Positions 49,105-57,786 are shown, counted from the first letter of the stretch. The stretch is 64,000 nt of DNA from Bradyrhizobium sp. CB1015 (GCF_025200925.1 NZ_CP104174.1:558001-622000), one strand, 5' to 3'. A program made the numbers and translations. Notes: generated by a model from the sequence alone, not told the origin.

Positions 49105-50568
49105 GTGAACTTGATCGTCGTTTCAAATCGCGTCGCCCGCGGCAAACCCAACGAGCCCATGACGGGCGGCCTTGCGGCGGCATTGCTTCCCGTGGTGGAA
49201 CATTCTGGTGCGATCTGGGTCGGTTCCTCCGGCCGGGTGCGTGATGGCCATCAGAAGGAACCGTTCGCCGAGATCGAGGCGCTCGGGACAGGCGCGATAG
49301 CGACGCTGGATCTGCCGGCGGCGCATTACGGCGGTTATTACGAAGGCTTCGCCAATTCGGCGCTGTGGCCGGCGCTGCACTCGCGCAGCGATCTGATTCG
49401 CGTCTCCCGCGAAGACTATGTCAGTTATCGCGAGGTCAACGCCTTCATGGCGCGCGCCTTGATGCGTTTCCGCAAAGCCCGGACTGCGTTCTGGGTGCAG
49501 GATTATCATTTCCTCGCGCTCGGCGCCGAGCTGCGCGAACTGGGTGTCGATGATCCCATCGGCTTTTTCCTGCATACGCCGTGGCCCGTCGCCGCGGTGA
49601 TGCAGGGCGTGCCCAACCATCGCGAGCTGATCACGGCGATGCTGGCCTACGATCTGATCGGCTTCCAGACCGAGGAAGATCGACAGAACTTCCTCTCTTA
49701 TGTCGGCGGCGAGCTCGGCCTCACCATAGAAGACGGCGTCGTGATCTCGCAGCACGGTCGCACGCGCTGCCAAGTGTTTCCGATCGGCATCGATGCGGAG
49801 AAGTTCGCCGCCTATGCCGCGAAGTCGGCCGCGCATCCGGACGTGTCGCGGCTGCGCCGCAGCCTCAACGGCGAGCGCCTAGCGATCGGCGTCGACCGGC
49901 TCGACTATTCCAAGGGTCTCGTCAACCGCATCAGCGCGTTCGACCGGCTCTGGACCGAGCAGCCGCAATTTGCGCGCAGCATCTCGCTGCTCCAGATCGC
50001 CAACCCCTCGCGCGGCGGCATCGAGGCCTATGGCAATCTCCAGAACGAGGTCGCGCGCCTCGTCACCGACGTCAACGGCCGCCACGGCGAGGTCGACTGG
50101 ACGCCGATCCGCTATCTGAACAAAGGCTTCAGCCAGGCCGTGCTCGCCGGTCTCTACCGCACCGCGCAGATCGGCGTGGTGACGCCGCTGCACGACGGCA
50201 TGAACCTCGTCGCCAAGGAATACGTCGCCGCGCAAAATCCCGCCGATCCCGGCGTGCTGGTGCTGTCGAAGTTCGCCGGCGCCGCCAACGAGCTCGACGC
50301 CGCGCTGCTGGTCAATCCGCACGATATCGACGGCATGGCCCGCGCGATCGCGATCGCCGCATCCATGCCGCTCACCGAGCGCAAGATGCGCTGGGACGCG
50401 ATGATGAAGAAGCTGCGCGGCCACACCATCCAGCAATGGTCCGCCGATTTCGTCGCCGAGCTCGAGAAGTGCCGCACCGAGAAGGCCGCCGTGGCCCCGC
50501 TCGCAGCCCAGCCGCCGCAGGCGCTGCGCTGGCTGAAGTCGGCGATCTCGGGCGTGCGGTTGATCTGA
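49105..50568 (+). CDS. otsA: Trehalose-6-phosphate synthase
   Basis: 487 residues from GTG 49105 (VNLIVVSNRVARG). An in-frame ATG at 49084 exists, but AGGAGGGG at 49090-49097 is placed to serve the GTG, so the shorter start is preferred. GT20 signatures: GGLAAALLP, VQDYHFLALGAELRELGVDD, GVDRLDYSKGLVNRISAFD and TPLHDGMNLVAKEYVAAQ. It joins UDP-glucose and glucose-6-phosphate. With otsB it makes trehalose as an osmoprotectant. Confidence 0.95.
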   Translation: MNLIVVSNRVARGKPNEPMTGGLAAALLPVVEHSGAIWVGSSGRVRDGHQKEPFAEIEALGTGAIATLDLPAAHYGGYYEGFANSALWPALHSRSDLIRVSREDYVSYREVNAFMARALMRFRKARTAFWVQDYHFLALGAELRELGVDDPIGFFLHTPWPVAAVMQGVPNHRELITAMLAYDLIGFQTEEDRQNFLSYVGGELGLTIEDGVVISQHGRTRCQVFPIGIDAEKFAAYAAKSAAHPDVSRLRRSLNGERLAIGVDRLDYSKGLVNRISAFDRLWTEQPQFARSISLLQIANPSRGGIEAYGNLQNEVARLVTDVNGRHGEVDWTPIRYLNKGFSQAVLAGLYRTAQIGVVTPLHDGMNLVAKEYVAAQNPADPGVLVLSKFAGAANELDAALLVNPHDIDGMARAIAIAASMPLTERKMRWDAMMKKLRGHTIQQWSADFVAELEKCRTEKAAVAPLAAQPPQALRWLKSAISGVRLI

Positions 50569-50582
50569 GGTTCTCAGATTCC

Positions 50583-50690
50583 AACATTCGTCATGGCCGG
50601 GCTCGACCCGGCCATCCACGTCTTGCCACGCGGGTCTGAGAAAGTGGGTGCCCGGGACAAGCCCGGGCATGACGGCAAACAGCAAATTGC
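50583..50690. repeat. Intergenic palindromic repeat
   Basis: TCGTCATGGCCGGGCTCGAC at the left and GACAAGCCCGGGCATGACGG at the right are inverted, with the arms GGCCGGGCTCGACCCGGCC inside the left end. Same general class as the other mosaic repeats. Confidence 0.65.
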
Positions 50691-50697
50691 GCGCCCC

Positions 50698-51039
50698 TCA
50701 ATAGCAATACGACACGCCGTCCAGGATCGCGCATTGCCGCTTGTTCGGCGCGTTCGGATCGTCCAGCGGCACCACGCCCTTGCCCTGGCCGACGAACACG
50801 CCGGGGCCGACATGGACCGAGCTCTTGTTGCCGATGATCACGCTCTGATGCGGCGTCGAGCTCGAGCGCGTGCCATCCGGCCAGAGGATGGCATCGCCCG
50901 AAAGCACCCCGCGCCGGCCGTCGTCGCAGCTGACGTCGACGCCCTGCCGGGTGCAGACCTGGGCCAGGGCCGGGGCGGCAAGGGCGGAGCCGAAGGTCGA
51001 AATCAGGCTCAAGGCGGCAATGGTCTTGCAGATGGTCAC
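50698..51039 (-). CDS. Small secreted protein of unknown function
   Basis: 113 residues with a signal peptide (AALSLISTFGSALAAPALAQ). The mature part has four Cys (CTRQGVDVSCDDGRRG near the start, CAILDGVSYCY at the end), probably two disulfides, and a beta-rich middle (GDAILWPDGTRSSSTPHQSV). I do not recognise a family. Confidence 0.7.
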   Translation of the reverse strand: MTICKTIAALSLISTFGSALAAPALAQVCTRQGVDVSCDDGRRGVLSGDAILWPDGTRSSSTPHQSVIIGNKSSVHVGPGVFVGQGKGVVPLDDPNAPNKRQCAILDGVSYCY

Positions 51040-51233
51040 GGCATCCCCGGTGATGTCTGGTGGCTTGCCGTGAATCGTCGCCCCAGAGTCGCCCGAGGTT
51101 CAGTCGGCAGGCCGGTCCAGGCGCGTATTGAGCCGGATATTGTGCTGTAAATACAATAAGTTGCGGAAAAATCGCCGGATAGCTCCGCGATCCCTTGCAA
51201 AATCGTCGGCGCCCCTTCAAGAGAGGGCGCTCC

Positions 51234-51323
51234 GGAGAGATGGCCGAGTGGCTTAAGGCGCACGCTTGGAAAGCGTGTGTGCGGGAAACCGTACCGTGGG
51301 TTCGAATCCCACTCTCTCCGCCA
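51234..51323 (+). tRNA. tRNA-Ser(GGA)
   Basis: 90 nt with encoded CCA. Acceptor GGAGAGA pairs with TCTCTCC, discriminator G. D-arm GGCCGAGTGGCTTAAGGC; anticodon arm CACGC-TTGGAAA-GCGTG with anticodon GGA; long variable arm; T-loop TTCGAAT. Serine identity is firm. It marks the left edge of the accessory island. Confidence 0.96.
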
Positions 51324-51573
51324 TACAGGCCAGGAAGTCCTTTTTTTCCAACGCTTCCTGAAGTTGACCGTTCGGCGGCCCATATTCCGGCCCATACTTC
51401 CGATCGGACGGAAAGTTAGTTTGCGCCCGCATCTTCGAGTGAGTCGGCTCTTGCGATCTGCCTTTGCCATGTGCTGGGCGTGTCCGAACGGCGAGGACAA
51501 TTAGGGAGACGTTGTCTTTGGCGCAGAGCTGGAGGCCTTGGCGGCGAGCCTGCGGGCGATCTGACGAGGGTCC

Positions 51574-51780
51574 TTGGCCGTACTCAATGAACATCAGCGG
51601 CTTCAATTTCGCAGCGCCATAGGCGCCGCGCTCGGCGGAGCGGTCATCCGAGAGGGTCTCGGTTACCCAGCCATTTCGATTGCCGGCGCAGCCATGGCGG
51701 CGGCGGGATGCATGGTTCTGGCGGTGCAGAGCAGTCGTCCGCCTGTTGCCACGCCCAGTCTTCCCAACGACTTCAGCTGA
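51574..51780 (+). pseudogene. Remnant of an MFS transporter C-terminus
   Basis: The frame encodes AIGAALGGAVIREGLGYPAI and a further hydrophobic helix (AGAAMAAAGCMVLAVQSS), like the last two helices of AraJ-type drug exporters. Just upstream another frame reads NISGFNF, as expected before that helix, so a frameshift separates the two. The rest of the gene is missing. Confidence 0.6.
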
Positions 51781-51885
51781 CCATCGTGTGGAGTAGAGCT
51801 CATACGGAAGGGTCGCTGATCAATTCTCGCGGTGATCCATCGCGTCTAAGCGAGTGACCTAGGTGCGGTGGGCGGCCGCGATTGC

Positions 51886-51921
51886 GGGGTATCGGGGGTG
51901 AGAATCCCTCCCTCTCCGCCA
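51886..51921 (+). repeat. tRNA-Ser 3'-end remnant (attachment-site-like)
   Basis: AATCCCTCCCTCTCCGCCA matches the T-stem, acceptor and CCA end of a serine tRNA; the T-loop is altered (GAG for TCG). The rest of the tRNA is absent. It lies 560 bases beyond the intact tRNA-Ser and just before the integrase remnant, as expected of a site left by integration. Confidence 0.6.
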
Positions 51922-52006
51922 ATTAGCGCCCGCCCCAATTAGCAGCAGAAGGCCGAGAAAACCGGCCGTTTCGCGCACAGCGACGTCCCAAACCAAGGCG
52001 ACGTGC

Positions 52007-52705
52007 GTGTCTGTACCAGAGTCTGTACCAGGAAATGTATCACCGCCATGCGGCCGCCGCCGTGGCGGAGCCTCCCGTCCACCACGGTATCTCACCGGAG
52101 GTCCGTCGGGTTGGCGCTTCCAGATCCGGCTGTCCCCGCAATTCTTCGGAAGAGAGTCCCAACTTGCAGGGCCCGCCCCTATCGTCCGCAAGACGTTGGG
52201 CCCGCGCAGCCGCCGCGAGGCCAAACGCCTGGCACTGCACCTCGTCTCCGTGTGCCAGGTCATCTGCAGTGCGGCCGCAGGACTTGGAAAGAACATGGAT
52301 ACATCGCTGCCCGGTGCCGAAGACGAGCTTGTGCGACACGTTGTCGAGGCTTGCCAGAATGCGATTGGCCTCGCCGTCGCGCAGCCCTCCCAGGCGATCG
52401 GCCTTGCTCAGGCGCTGCAGTCGGCGCTGACCTCACTGCAGCTTGTGCAGAACGAGGTTGCCAAGGGGGACGCTGGCGCGTCCGCCGTCACCAGCAATGC
52501 CGACGCGCTGGCGCGCGGCGCACTCAAGGAAGTCTTGAACTTTGCCTCGCTGCCGGGCGAGGCTCTGGCTGCGATGGCCGCGGTCGAGCGCGTCGCGCCC
52601 GACACGGCGGAACGCCGCAACGATCCGCCGCCTGCCGTGAGGCCAAAGGCGCAGACCAAGGGCGTCCTTCCGCTCTTCAGCGTGTCAATCGGCTTGCAAA
52701 TTTGA
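52007..52705 (+). pseudogene. Site-specific integrase, truncated by IS insertion
   Basis: About 225 residues of a tyrosine recombinase N-terminus: SRPPRYLTGGPSGWRFQIRL is the DUF6538-type start seen in island integrases, then an Arg-rich helical part (RSRREAKRLALHLVSV). The coding match ends where the IS21 terminus begins (52683) and seven foreign residues follow. The catalytic domain is missing, so the island is probably immobile by its own means. Confidence 0.65.
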
Positions 52706-52727
52706 CCCCTCATCGGCGTCCAATTTT

Positions 52728-54380
52728 GGCTCTGACGCAATCTTGGTGCAGCTCCTTTCATTCTGCGCCGACTAACCGGGCTTGGAGCAGATCGATCTTC
52801 CCGCGGCCATACATTTGGCGCCTGACGAGCTTGAGGCGCGTAATCTGTCCTTCGGTTTGTCCGTTCGACCAGGGCGACGTGATTGCGGCTCGGACTGCCG
52901 CTTGGTCTCTCCCGACGCCGCTCGCGAACGAGGCGACGAGACTGGCGCGGGCACGCTCGATCCAAGGAGCGAGGCCCGCCTCGGTCTTACGCCGGATCAT
53001 CAGGTGGAATTCGGCGATGATCTCGCGTGCCTCGACCAGAGTTGGCACGCCAGCTTCGATCGCCGCGACCGTGACGGTCTCCGCTTTGGTGAGCAGGTCC
53101 CGTCCGATTGTCATGAGGCGAGCGATCGTTCTGGCCGACGGAATCCTCTGAAGGTTTTGTGTGTCGGTCCTTTCCGCTCGTCGTCTGCGGGTTGCCCACT
53201 CGCTGATGACACGTAGCGAGCCTCGGAAGCCACGCCCTTTCAAACGGCGCCAAAGTTCAGCCCCGTTGCGGCAGCCAGACGCCCACTGCTCGTCCAGCCA
53301 TGGCAAGTGCACATCCAACGAACTTTGCCGGGTTCGGAACACGTCGTGACGTTCGCCGCGGACCACCTGTCGCACCAGCTTCCTGCTGTGGCCGGTCTGA
53401 CGCACGATCTGCTTGATAGGTATGCCATTCTTCGACAGAGCCAGGATGACCGCGTTGGTCTCCTCGCGGCGCAGATAGCCCTCATACTGGAGGCGCTCCG
53501 CGGCGGTGAGTAGCTTGGGATCGATCGTGGTCGCACCGATGACGGTGCGTATCTGGCGCATCGATTTGCGGACGGCATCGAGGAAGGCCCGACTGGCGTT
53601 CTCCATCAGATGCCAACGGTCGGCGACCTGTACTGCGTGCGGCAGGGCCTTGGCCGCGGCTTCGCCATATCCGCCGCCGCGGTCACGGGCGACGATTGCG
53701 ATCGTGGGATGAGCAGCGAGCCAGGCTTGGGCCGTCGCCGGCTCACGATCCGGCAACAAAGTGACGACCCTGCGCCTTTCCAAGTTGCAGACGATGCTGG
53801 CGTATCGGTGATTGCGCCGCCAGGCCCAGTCATCAATGCCGATGACCCTGAGCGGGTCAGCTGGGGGACGGCTACGGTGCCGAACCACCCGAAGAAGGGT
53901 ATCTTTGCTCACCGGCAGCATCAGCCGCTTTGCGAAGACTGCTGCCGGTCTACCCCCAAGCGCCAAGCCAAGGTGGTGAACGATGGACTCCAGCCTCGCG
54001 GTGCGGCGCGCCGAAGGCGCCAGTACGCCTTCGCCGAAGCGCTCAGTGAAGATCTGACGCCCGCACAGAACCGCGTCGCAGCGAAAACGGCGGGCGATTA
54101 CCAGGAGCTGGACGATCCGACCCGAGAGCGGCAGATCGGTCACGCGGCGCCGGTAGCGGCTATGGACACGTCGCGAAACCGTTCCGCACGATGGACACAG
54201 GCCGACGCTGCCGGACGCCCGAACCACAACGATCGCCTTATTACCCTCGTAGTAAGCACTCTCTACAACAAACCCACGCGGCACCAAACTGGAGCGGTGG
54301 AGTGCCTGCTGCATGGCGCTGATTCTCCTCCAATCAAAGCGCCAGACATCCTCCAAACTGCATCAAAAGTGAGTCAGAGC
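52728..54380 (-). mobile_element. Complete ISL3-family insertion sequence
   Basis: Imperfect terminal inverted repeats: GGCTCTGACGCAATCTTGGT at the left, and on the minus strand GCTCTGACTCACTTTTGATG at the right. Both sides carry the direct repeat CCAATTTT (52720-52727 and 54381-54388), an 8-bp AT-rich target duplication as usual for ISL3. About 1.65 kb with one transposase. Confidence 0.88.
52758..54314 (-). CDS. ISL3-family transposase
   Basis: 518 residues from ATG 54314 (MQQALHRSSLVPRGFVVESA), preceded by GGAGGAG; an in-frame TTG at 54356 gives a longer form. Zinc-finger-like CPSCG at the N-terminus, then the DDE domain: RVIGIDDWAWRRNHRYASIV (first Asp), VQVADRWHLMENASRAFLDA (second Asp) and SNGQTEGQITRLKLVRRQMY (Glu). 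The frame is intact, so it may be active. Confidence 0.92.
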   Translation of the reverse strand: MQQALHRSSLVPRGFVVESAYYEGNKAIVVVRASGSVGLCPSCGTVSRRVHSRYRRRVTDLPLSGRIVQLLVIARRFRCDAVLCGRQIFTERFGEGVLAPSARRTARLESIVHHLGLALGGRPAAVFAKRLMLPVSKDTLLRVVRHRSRPPADPLRVIGIDDWAWRRNHRYASIVCNLERRRVVTLLPDREPATAQAWLAAHPTIAIVARDRGGGYGEAAAKALPHAVQVADRWHLMENASRAFLDAVRKSMRQIRTVIGATTIDPKLLTAAERLQYEGYLRREETNAVILALSKNGIPIKQIVRQTGHSRKLVRQVVRGERHDVFRTRQSSLDVHLPWLDEQWASGCRNGAELWRRLKGRGFRGSLRVISEWATRRRRAERTDTQNLQRIPSARTIARLMTIGRDLLTKAETVTVAAIEAGVPTLVEAREIIAEFHLMIRRKTEAGLAPWIERARASLVASFASGVGRDQAAVRAAITSPWSNGQTEGQITRLKLVRRQMYGRGKIDLLQARLVGAE

Positions 54381-55209
54381 CCAATTTTGACCCCTTCGGG
54401 CGGCGGGGTTTGGCGGTAGCGCTCGTCTCGTCGGAGCTGGTCGGGATAGCGGAGGCGAGACGAGCGCGGGTGATGTGATCGTCGTCCCGGCTTTTGAATC
54501 GCCAGCTGTCGTTGCCGGTCTCGACGATGTCGCAGTGGTGGGTCAGCCGATCGAGCAGCGCGGTGGTCATCTTGGCATCGCCGAACACGCTCGGCCATTC
54601 GCCGAAGGCGAGATTGGTGGTGACGATGACTGAGGCGCGTTCGTAGAGGCGGCTGACGAGATGGAACAGAAGCTGGCCGCCGGACTGGGCGAAGGGCAGA
54701 TATCCGAGTTCGTCCAGGACGATGAAGTCCATCCGGGTCAGATGCTCGGCAAGCCGGCCCTGACGTCCGCTGCGGGTCTCGGTCTCGAGGCGGTTGACGA
54801 GGTCGACCACATTGTAGAAGCGGCCACGGGCACCTGATCTGATGCAGCTCCTGGCGATTGCAATGGCCAGGTGGGTTTTGCCGGTGCCGGTGCCGCCGAC
54901 CAGGACGACGTTGCGTTGCTGAGCGATGAAGCCACCGCCGGCAAGATCATTGACGAGCGTCTGGTTGATCGGCGTTCCGTCGAACTGGAAGTCGGCGATA
55001 TCCTTGGCGAGCGGCAGTTTGGCGATGGTGAGCTGGTACTTGATCGACCGGGCCTGCTTCTCGTTGATCTCGGCGTTGAGCAGGTCGCCGACGATGCGCT
55101 GAGGTTCATGCTGTCGCTTGATGGCGGTCGCCATGATCTCGTCGAAGGCGGCCTTCATGCCGTAGAGCTTGAGCTCGCCCATGAGGTCGAAGATTTGAGT
55201 TCGTTCCAT
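54334..55209 (-). CDS. istB: IstB-like ATPase of the IS21 element, C-terminus replaced
   Basis: 291 residues from ATG 55209. AAA+ ATPase with Walker [21 protein letters not shown] and Walker [21 protein letters not shown], plus the usual RFKSRD near the end. It helps IstA in target choice. The final 15 or so residues (from GSDSLLMQ) are coded by the ISL3 end, so the native tail is lost, but the ATPase core is whole. Confidence 0.9.
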   Translation of the reverse strand: MERTQIFDLMGELKLYGMKAAFDEIMATAIKRQHEPQRIVGDLLNAEINEKQARSIKYQLTIAKLPLAKDIADFQFDGTPINQTLVNDLAGGGFIAQQRNVVLVGGTGTGKTHLAIAIARSCIRSGARGRFYNVVDLVNRLETETRSGRQGRLAEHLTRMDFIVLDELGYLPFAQSGGQLLFHLVSRLYERASVIVTTNLAFGEWPSVFGDAKMTTALLDRLTHHCDIVETGNDSWRFKSRDDDHITRARLASAIPTSSDETSATAKPRRPKGSKLGSDSLLMQFGGCLAL

Positions 55210-55592
55210 CAGTTGGTCCTCCGGAGGTTGTCGTAACGGGCACAATCGGCGATCGGCGCATGGCGGAGCGTCAGCGCAGCCGGCGTCATGATGTTTGCCG
55301 GTGGAGCGGGTTCGCGTTGCCTGGCCAGGATGTTGAGCACGACGTCGGCGGAGTGGACGCCGTGGCCGAGCGCTTCGGCACAGGCGGCTTCCACCGCCGG
55401 CAGACCGTCGGTCAGCACCGCGTTGAGGATGTCGACCATCTGCCGGCTGCCATCGTCGATGCTGGCAAGCCTGCGCCGGATCCGCTCGATCGCTGCCGGC
55501 AGCACCCAATCCCTGAAGGGAGCGCCATTGCGCAAGGCGCCGGGTTTACGAGCAAGCACCGGCAGGATAACGGTACGATACGCGTAGGGCAC
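55209..55592 (-). pseudogene. IstA transposase fragment
   Basis: C-terminal 127 residues only: [20 protein letters not shown], then [20 protein letters not shown] and a typical IstA end ([13 protein letters not shown]). The stop overlaps istB ATG (TGATG), as usual in IS21 elements. The catalytic DDE part and the helix-turn-helix are gone. Confidence 0.8.
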
Positions 55593-56118
55593 ATTGCGAT
55601 CAGAAATACCCCTGCAAGTCCGGGCGGATGTGACGGGCGATCTGGAGCATGCGCAGTGATGTTCAAGCGCCTGCCGTCGAGCAATCTTGCTAGCAAGCTA
55701 TCGAGCTGACAGGCGAGCAAGCTGGCCAGTACGCCGTTCGCATCGTCTAATTTTCAGCACCCGGTGATCGCATCGACCGAGGGCTTGCCTTTTTCATCTG
55801 TACCACTAATTGTACCAGCATTCGTACCAGCGGCGTCGTGACAAGCGCGAAAGCCTGCAAAATAAGGGTACGGGAAGAAATTAGCGCAGAGTCCCTCCTA
55901 CGCATTGGGAAGCAGCTCCACCGGCTAATTTCAGGCTTGCACGGTCGCTCCGCGCTAGAACGCGCGAACGCAATCTTCTGGACGCGCTCGCATTAGATCC
56001 CGCAGGTTTCGGGGGAAGGCTCATATACAGTGTTGGGAAGAGCTATGTGAATTGAGATCCTCAAACAATGCGAAATTGATGAAACATCCAAAACTCAGCA
56101 CAAAATTGGAAAGGGAAC
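55593..56118. other. Non-coding stretch at the IS/biosynthetic locus junction
   Basis: 526 bases, clearly less GC-rich. Contains scattered GTACCAG repeats (55800-55830) also seen near 52010-52030 at the integrase remnant, so the integrase once may have spanned this part. No full gene is supported. Confidence 0.45.
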
Positions 56119-57069
56119 TCAGTCGATCAGTCCGACGCTGCGGAACGCATCTTCCGCTTGCGGATCTTCGAGCACGCCGGCTCGCTGCATGATCCGGATG
56201 ACGGTCTCGCTCCTGGCCCTGATGTCAGCCTGGACCAAAACGGGCGAATAGACCTCTTCGATCACACTCTCTGCTTCAGTCGCGGAGAGAGCGATGCGGG
56301 CAAGGCAGTGCTGCGCATGCAGCAGGTCCGGGGTCAGGAACATCGTAATGAAGCGCGGCAACAGTGGTCCGATGTGCCTGCGGAGCCCGGGCGTCAGGGC
56401 TGGCCAGGTCATCATTAAGGCGTCGGAGAAATAGAGATGATGTCGCGCTTCGTCTTCGGCGTGGTCGCGCAGGATCGTGCGAACGCCCGATGCGACGCGC
56501 TCGTCATTCGGCACGCGCGTCAGCGTAGCGGTGATGAGGGTCTCCGAAACCGTCGCAAAGAAGAAGTCGACGAGCGATGTCAGGCTAGTGCTCAATTCAG
56601 CCTTGATGGAATCCAGCTCCAACAGGAAGGACGGACGATGCTTCGCGAACGGGCGCACCCCCGCCGCAGCGGAGATCTCCTCGACTAAGCCGCCCGTGAA
56701 CAGGGCGTGATACATTTCGTCAACTGCAATCTTGCGGGCGTCGGTCAGCATGGCCGGCGTAAAAGGCAGCTCGAACTGGCCACGTCCGATCATACATGCA
56801 ACGGGCGCGATGATTTCCGTCTCGAGCGCATCCGTGAAGTTGAGATGGCCGAGCAGGTGATAGGCAAGGATCTCGCGGATGACGGCGTCGCCGCGCGATT
56901 GGACTAGGGGATGTTGAGCCAGGGCAACCAGTTCAGGCGAGAAGAACAGCTTGACCTCTCTGCCGCAAAATTCCGGCAACGGCTTGGAGCGAACCGCCGC
57001 GCGCGAATTCCAGTTGCGGAAACGGCTGCGATAGACGTGCTGTGTTGCAGGCTCAAATTTGTGCAGCAT
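56119..57069 (-). CDS. AurF-like diiron oxygenase
   Basis: 316 residues from ATG 57069. The family's iron ligands are visible: Glu and His in REILAYHLLGHLNFTDALET, Glu and His in IAVDEMYHALFTGGLVEE, and Glu/His in RDHAEDEARHHLYFSDAL. Length and order match the AurF family (para-aminobenzoate N-oxygenase), which oxidises amines to hydroxylamine, nitroso or nitro groups. In this locus it may N-oxidise an amine on the product. It is 194 bases downstream of the small peptide gene on the same strand. Confidence 0.87.
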   Translation of the reverse strand: MLHKFEPATQHVYRSRFRNWNSRAAVRSKPLPEFCGREVKLFFSPELVALAQHPLVQSRGDAVIREILAYHLLGHLNFTDALETEIIAPVACMIGRGQFELPFTPAMLTDARKIAVDEMYHALFTGGLVEEISAAAGVRPFAKHRPSFLLELDSIKAELSTSLTSLVDFFFATVSETLITATLTRVPNDERVASGVRTILRDHAEDEARHHLYFSDALMMTWPALTPGLRRHIGPLLPRFITMFLTPDLLHAQHCLARIALSATEAESVIEEVYSPVLVQADIRARSETVIRIMQRAGVLEDPQAEDAFRSVGLID

Positions 57070-57187
57070 TCAAGATCCGAACCAAACTGGTCGAAACAAA
57101 CTCGATCGATCTCTCCGATCGCAGCAGGTGTGGCTGGAGCCGAACCTGTCGCTGAGAGAGGCGTGCCTGCGCACACCTCTCTGCAGG

Positions 57188-57233
57188 TCCAGGGCATCAC
57201 TTCGTATCCAGGGCATCACTTCCAGGGCATCCG
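57188..57233 (-). repeat. 14-bp repeat, three copies, between peptide gene and diiron oxygenase
   Basis: TCCAGGGCATCACT occurs at 57188-57201 and 57207-57220, and TCCAGGGCATCC at 57221. On the coding strand this gives AGTGATGCCCTGGA units in the untranslated gap. Confidence 0.7.
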
Positions 57234-57263
57234 TTGCGTTCAGTGGCCGAGCTCCCGCGTTCC

Positions 57264-57536
57264 TCAGATTGGAGCGGCGCGCGCCAGCGCTGGTACAGCC
57301 AGCGCGATTGGAGCGGCATGCGCAGCAACTGGAGCAGCACAATCGCTCAGTGGAAGAGCAACTGGTGCCGCTGGGTCGCTCAGCTTCGAAAAGTCGACCG
57401 TTGTCGTTCCTGAGAGTGGAACGCCGATCACTGGAAACGCGCCAAACGCCAGTGGATCTGCGGCCTCTGCCAAGCTCCTACTCGCGAGCGAGAGAAACTC
57501 ATGCATTGGTTGCGCAAGGGTTGGAACATTAGCCAT
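57264..57536 (-). CDS. Ala/Pro-rich 90-residue peptide, possible precursor
   Basis: Starts MANVPTLAQPMHEFLSLASR. Upstream AAAGGAGGTGAT is a full 12-nt match to the 16S anti-Shine-Dalgarno; ATG codons occur in tandem at 57542, 57539 and 57536, and 57536 gives normal spacing. The first half looks like a leader (SLAEAADPLAFGAFPVIGVP); the second half repeats AAPV/AAPI four times (DPAAPVALPLSDCAAPV, AAHAAPIALAVPALARAAPI). One Cys. No signal peptide or known family. Its position between the tRNA-like RNA and modifying enzymes suggests a ribosomal precursor, unproven. Confidence 0.55.
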   Translation of the reverse strand: MANVPTLAQPMHEFLSLASRSLAEAADPLAFGAFPVIGVPLSGTTTVDFSKLSDPAAPVALPLSDCAAPVAAHAAPIALAVPALARAAPI

Positions 57537-57569
57537 CATCATCACCTCCTTTCATGGGCTAATAGCGAT

Positions 57570-57757
57570 TGGCGCACCTGACGGGGCTCGAACCCGCACT
57601 CTCCAACGCCCAAGGCTGGTGCTTTCTGACGCTCTTGGTCCACTCCGCCTCCGAGTCGGTCTCATCGATATCGATGCCCTGGTAAAACATCGGATCAACC
57701 AGCACAGATTAGAGAGCTTAGTCGCGAGCCTCATTTGCCAAGTTAAGCTACAGGTGC
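57570..57757 (-). ncRNA. tRNA-like RNA with 107-nt insertion
   Basis: 188 nt. The 5' part is tRNA-like: acceptor GCACCTG, T8, D-stem GCTT/AGGC with GG in the loop. The 3' part has an anticodon-type arm CCAGC-CTTGGGC-GTTGG (57619-57603, T33, possible anticodon TGG), a 5-nt variable loop, T-arm GCGGG-TTCGAGC-CCCGT, acceptor CAGGTGC (fully complementary to the 5' end), G73 and CCA. Between D-arm and anticodon arm lie 107 extra nt (57726-57620). An alternative pairing CTCTCTAA/TTGGAGAG would give a tmRNA-like helix instead. It ends 33 bases before the peptide start codon. Confidence 0.6.
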
Positions 57758-57786
57758 ATCAAGACGGCTAAAAACGACAGTGAGGA

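Larger units (their letters stand above)
52683..55620 (-). mobile_element. IS21-family element, 5'-truncated and interrupted by ISL3
   Basis: Its istB-side end is TGTCAATCGGCTTGCAAATT at 52683, followed by repeats of TTTGACCCC as in IS21 termini. It carries istB and the last part of istA; the other terminus was not found, so the istA side is deleted. The ISL3 element (52728-54380) sits inside it, between the terminal repeats and the end of istB. The upper boundary is approximate. Confidence 0.75.

Noticed and set aside
51253..51606. Minus-strand frame ending in a GFEPTVRFP-like sequence
   Set aside because: Translation of the antisense of tRNA-Ser, a well-known spurious product.
51859..52296. 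Minus-strand frame with RGRDSHPRYP
   Set aside because: Also a tRNA-Ser-end antisense product; supports the remnant, not a gene.
56904..57200. 98-residue minus-strand frame overlapping the AurF start
   Set aside because: Different frame from AurF, no RBS and no family features.
57570..57757. Ordinary tmRNA (ssrA)
   Set aside because: No G3-U70 pair, no known tag sequence and too short; only an overall likeness.
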